From Salipiger abyssi (GTDB lineage: Bacteria > Pseudomonadota > Alphaproteobacteria > Rhodobacterales > Rhodobacteraceae), in NCBI RefSeq assembly GCF_001975705.1, contig NZ_CP015093.1:1550001-1614000 (forward strand): a stretch of 64,000 bases of DNA, in the 5' to 3' direction. The notes under the pieces were generated by a model. It had not been told where the DNA came from and searched no databases. It was given only the letters and a program-made list of their open reading frames with translations. A program made the position numbers and the translations under genes. Shown piece by piece: positions 62,580 through 64,000 of the stretch; the stretch's first letter is position 1; every line of letters begins with the position of its first letter.

Positions 62580-62969
62580 ATGAGCGATCCCGATCTGTCC
62601 GCCTTCTACAAGATGGCCCGCGCCGCCGTTGCGCAGTTTCCCGAGCCCTTCCGCCAGAGCGCGGCGGAGGTGGTGCTACAAGTGGTCGACTGGCCGCCCG
62701 AGGAGATCCTGCGCGAGATGGAGATCGGCGATCCGCTGGAGCTGACCGGGCTATACGAAGGCATCCCGATGACCGAACGCTCGCTGACCTGGCCTTCGCC
62801 CTATCCCGACCGCGTCTGGCTCTTCCGGCAACCGATCCTGGCGGAATGGCGCGAGCGCGGCGACATCGCGCTCGAAGATCTGGTCACCCATGTCACCGTG
62901 CACGAATTCGCGCATCATTTCGGCTGGTCGGACAGTGACATCGCCACAATCGACCGGTGGTGGGAGTAG
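62580..62969 (+). CDS. Zincin-like metallopeptidase family protein
   Basis: 129 residues from the ATG at 62580. The zinc motif HEFAHHFGWSD (HExxH form) lies near the C-terminus, preceded by the family pattern EILREMEIGDPLELTGLYEG and DRVWLFRQPILAEW. Members of this small family are common in bacteria and lack a known substrate. The upstream open frame to 62457 adds residues without similarity. It is followed at once by a perfect 11-pair hairpin that begins the 85-bp tandem repeat. Confidence 0.88.
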   Translation: MSDPDLSAFYKMARAAVAQFPEPFRQSAAEVVLQVVDWPPEEILREMEIGDPLELTGLYEGIPMTERSLTWPSPYPDRVWLFRQPILAEWRERGDIALEDLVTHVTVHEFAHHFGWSDSDIATIDRWWE

Positions 62970-62996
62970 GTCGCCCGCGTCCCAGCGCGGGCGACC
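62969..62996 (+). terminator. Perfect hairpin at the end of the metallopeptidase gene
   Basis: GGTCGCCCGCG and CGCGGGCGACC pair over eleven bases around the loop TCCCAG, beginning on the last base of the stop codon. There is no T-run. The same stem core recurs in each unit of the tandem repeat that follows. Confidence 0.55.
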
Positions 62997-63172
62997 CGTG
63001 GGCAGGGTCAGGTCGCGCAGCGATCCTGACTGCATCACTCGGCAGCAATGCCGGGCGCCCCGCGTCCCAGCGCGGGCGACCCGCGGGCAAGGTCAGGTCG
63101 CGCAGCGATCCTGACCGCATCACCCGGTAGCCATGCCAGGCGCCCCGCGTCCCGGCGCGGGCGAGGCGCGCA
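62976..63172. repeat. 85-bp tandem repeat, about 2.3 copies
   Basis: Units begin at 62976, 63061 and 63146, each with CGCGTCCC(A/G)GCGCGGGCG. Copies 1 and 2 differ at only a few positions over 85 bases. Copy 3 is recognisable for about 25 bases and then diverges. Each unit has a CCCGCG/CGCGGG hairpin and the segment GGTCAGGTCGCGCAGCGATC. It fills the gap between convergent genes. No frame across it looks coding. Confidence 0.9.
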
Positions 63173-63192
63173 TACCGGCACGCGCCGCGCCA

Positions 63193-63417
63193 TCACCTCT
63201 TGCGATAGATCCGCCCGCCGCCGGCCTTCCGACCCGTATCCTTGACATCGGGCAGCCTGCCCGCCCTCACCGCGTTCAGAAATTCGCGCCCGATGCGCAC
63301 CTTGTCACCGATCCAGAGCCTGTCCCAGCCCTCGCCGTAGAGCTCCGGGAAGTGGAATTCCCCCGGCGACAGCGCCGCGGCGCGATCGTGCAAGCGGTTC
63401 AGCAAAGCCTCATCCAT
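63193..63417 (-). CDS. Small protein, DUF1413-like
   Basis: 74 residues. The core SPGEFHFPELYGEGWDRL, followed by IGREFLNAVRAGRLPDV, resembles the DUF1413 pattern. The C-terminal tail is strongly basic (GRKAGGGRIYRKR), which may contact nucleic acid. Function unknown. It starts 12 bases after the phosphotransferase gene, with GGAGGA before the ATG, so the two are co-transcribed. Length fits the family. Confidence 0.7.
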   Translation of the reverse strand: MDEALLNRLHDRAAALSPGEFHFPELYGEGWDRLWIGDKVRIGREFLNAVRAGRLPDVKDTGRKAGGGRIYRKR

Positions 63418-63429
63418 CCTGTCCTCCTT

Positions 63430-64000
63430 TCAGCCAAACACCCGCTCCGCCAGCGGCATCAGCTGGACAAAGCGCCGCGCCTGCGCGGCGCTGCGGGCCT
63501 CGGCGCGGGCCGGCAGCCCCCACCACTCCGCGAGCACCCGGTTGCGCAGCAGCAGCCCCACCGAAGGATCGTCCGGCCCGACCAGAGTGTACCCCTCGAA
63601 AAACGCCTTCCGCGCAAAATCCGGCAGCACCTCGCCCCGTGCGATCCTCTCCTGCGGGGCGTGCAGGATGGCGTAATCTGCCAGCAGCCGCGCGATATCG
63701 TGTCCTACTGGCACAACACGACCGGCAGCGAAATCGATCCCGAGACAGCCCGCCCTGTCCAGCAGCAGATTGCGCAGATGCAGATCGCCATGGGTGCGCG
63801 CGGTCATCGTCTGCCGCCCCTCATAGCGCGCGGCGGCGGAAAAAATCGTCTCTATACAGGCCAGAAACCGCTCTTTCTGCGCAATCTCGCGCGCCCCCTC
63901 CAGCACCTCGCCCCGCACCGTGTCGAGATAGCGCAGGGTGAATTTCGGCTGAAACACCCGCGCCTCGCCCAGAGTCGCCCGGTGATAGCCATCGAGCCAG
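63430..64000 (-). CDS. Aminoglycoside phosphotransferase-fold kinase (partial)
   Basis: The last 190 or so residues of a kinase whose 5' end lies beyond the right edge. The frame is open to 64000, reading WLDGYHRATLGEARVF just inside the edge. The catalytic loop THGDLHLRNLLLD and the metal loop LGIDFAAGRVVPVGHDIARL are present. A GTG at 63957 could give a shorter protein but would cut into the fold. The substrate may be a sugar, choline-like compound or antibiotic. It is followed by the small DUF1413-like gene. Confidence 0.85.
   Translation of the reverse strand, partial: WLDGYHRATLGEARVFQPKFTLRYLDTVRGEVLEGAREIAQKERFLACIETIFSAAARYEGRQTMTARTHGDLHLRNLLLDRAGCLGIDFAAGRVVPVGHDIARLLADYAILHAPQERIARGEVLPDFARKAFFEGYTLVGPDDPSVGLLLRNRVLAEWWGLPARAEARSAAQARRFVQLMPLAERVFG

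Noticed and set aside
62976..63172. Tandem repeat as a CRISPR array
   Set aside because: The full 85-base units are repeated without variable spacers, only two to three copies exist, and no cas genes are near.

Overview
The window reads as chromosomal DNA of a high-G+C alphaproteobacterium of the Rhodobacteraceae (Roseobacter group). The evidence is the RegB/RegA/SenC redox-signalling block near ahcY, hemD followed by a Mic60-like gene and hemY, addB-addA in place of recBCD, an FnrL-type box, a tandem glycine riboswitch before gcvTHP, and strong similarity to family members from that group recognised by eye. No phage, integrase, transposase, CRISPR array or rRNA was seen. There is one tRNA (Thr, anticodon CGT).

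Layout. 1-4182 (-): peptide-type ABC transporter (binding protein, permease, and a permease fused to its ATPase that runs off the left edge), divergent from a DUF1028 gene across an operator-like region. 4979-7942 (-): a large secreted SGNH / glycosidase-like / RTX protein. 8085-9827 (+): leuA behind a leucine-rich leader peptide and attenuator. 9878-21194: surface-polysaccharide genes (family 2 glycosyltransferase, kdsD-kdsB-kdsA, phosphomannomutase, sulfotransferase, acetyltransferase) mixed with a 2-hydroxyacid dehydrogenase, an SH3 protein, a Hint protein and an acidic orphan. 21598-21673 (-): tRNA-Thr. 21719-25477 (-): hemD, Mic60-like gene, hemY, divergent from tsaD-gpsA-yciI-EVE (25550-28279, +). 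28529-33759: DUF2853, universal stress protein plus AGCS symporter, phytase-like protein and a ketopantoate reductase. 33907-35295 (-): ahcY. 35412-37755 (+): FkbM methyltransferase, HD hydrolase, two GNAT genes. 37821-40559: regA-senC (-) against regB (+). 40648-51007 (+): PAS protein, tsaE, amgK, murU, addB, addA, trxA, mostly overlapping. 51123-56405 (-): gcvP, gcvH, gcvT, glycine riboswitch, NsrR-like regulator. 56463-64000: ChaC-like and DUF2254 genes, gltX, PfkB kinase, Tat-exported metallo-hydrolase, 2OG-Fe oxygenase, zincin-like peptidase, an 85-bp tandem repeat, DUF1413-like gene and a partial phosphotransferase.

Functional links. KdsD, KdsB and KdsA together make CMP-Kdo, and with the sugar, sulfate and acetyl transferases suggest a decorated surface glycan. 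AmgK and MurU make UDP-MurNAc in peptidoglycan recycling. RegB/RegA and SenC connect quinone redox state to cytochrome oxidase biogenesis. The gcv genes sit under glycine control directly behind a probable NO-sensing regulator whose promoter carries an FnrL-type site.

The least explained signal is two families of short dispersed intergenic repeats. Element A is a GGTGGGCA/TGCCCACC palindrome (six copies). Element B is CTTTCATCTTTC-N3/4-AAATACTC (six copies, two of them forming a near-perfect inverted pair). Both lie only between genes, next to at least one CDS 3' end, and twice within 60 bp of each other.
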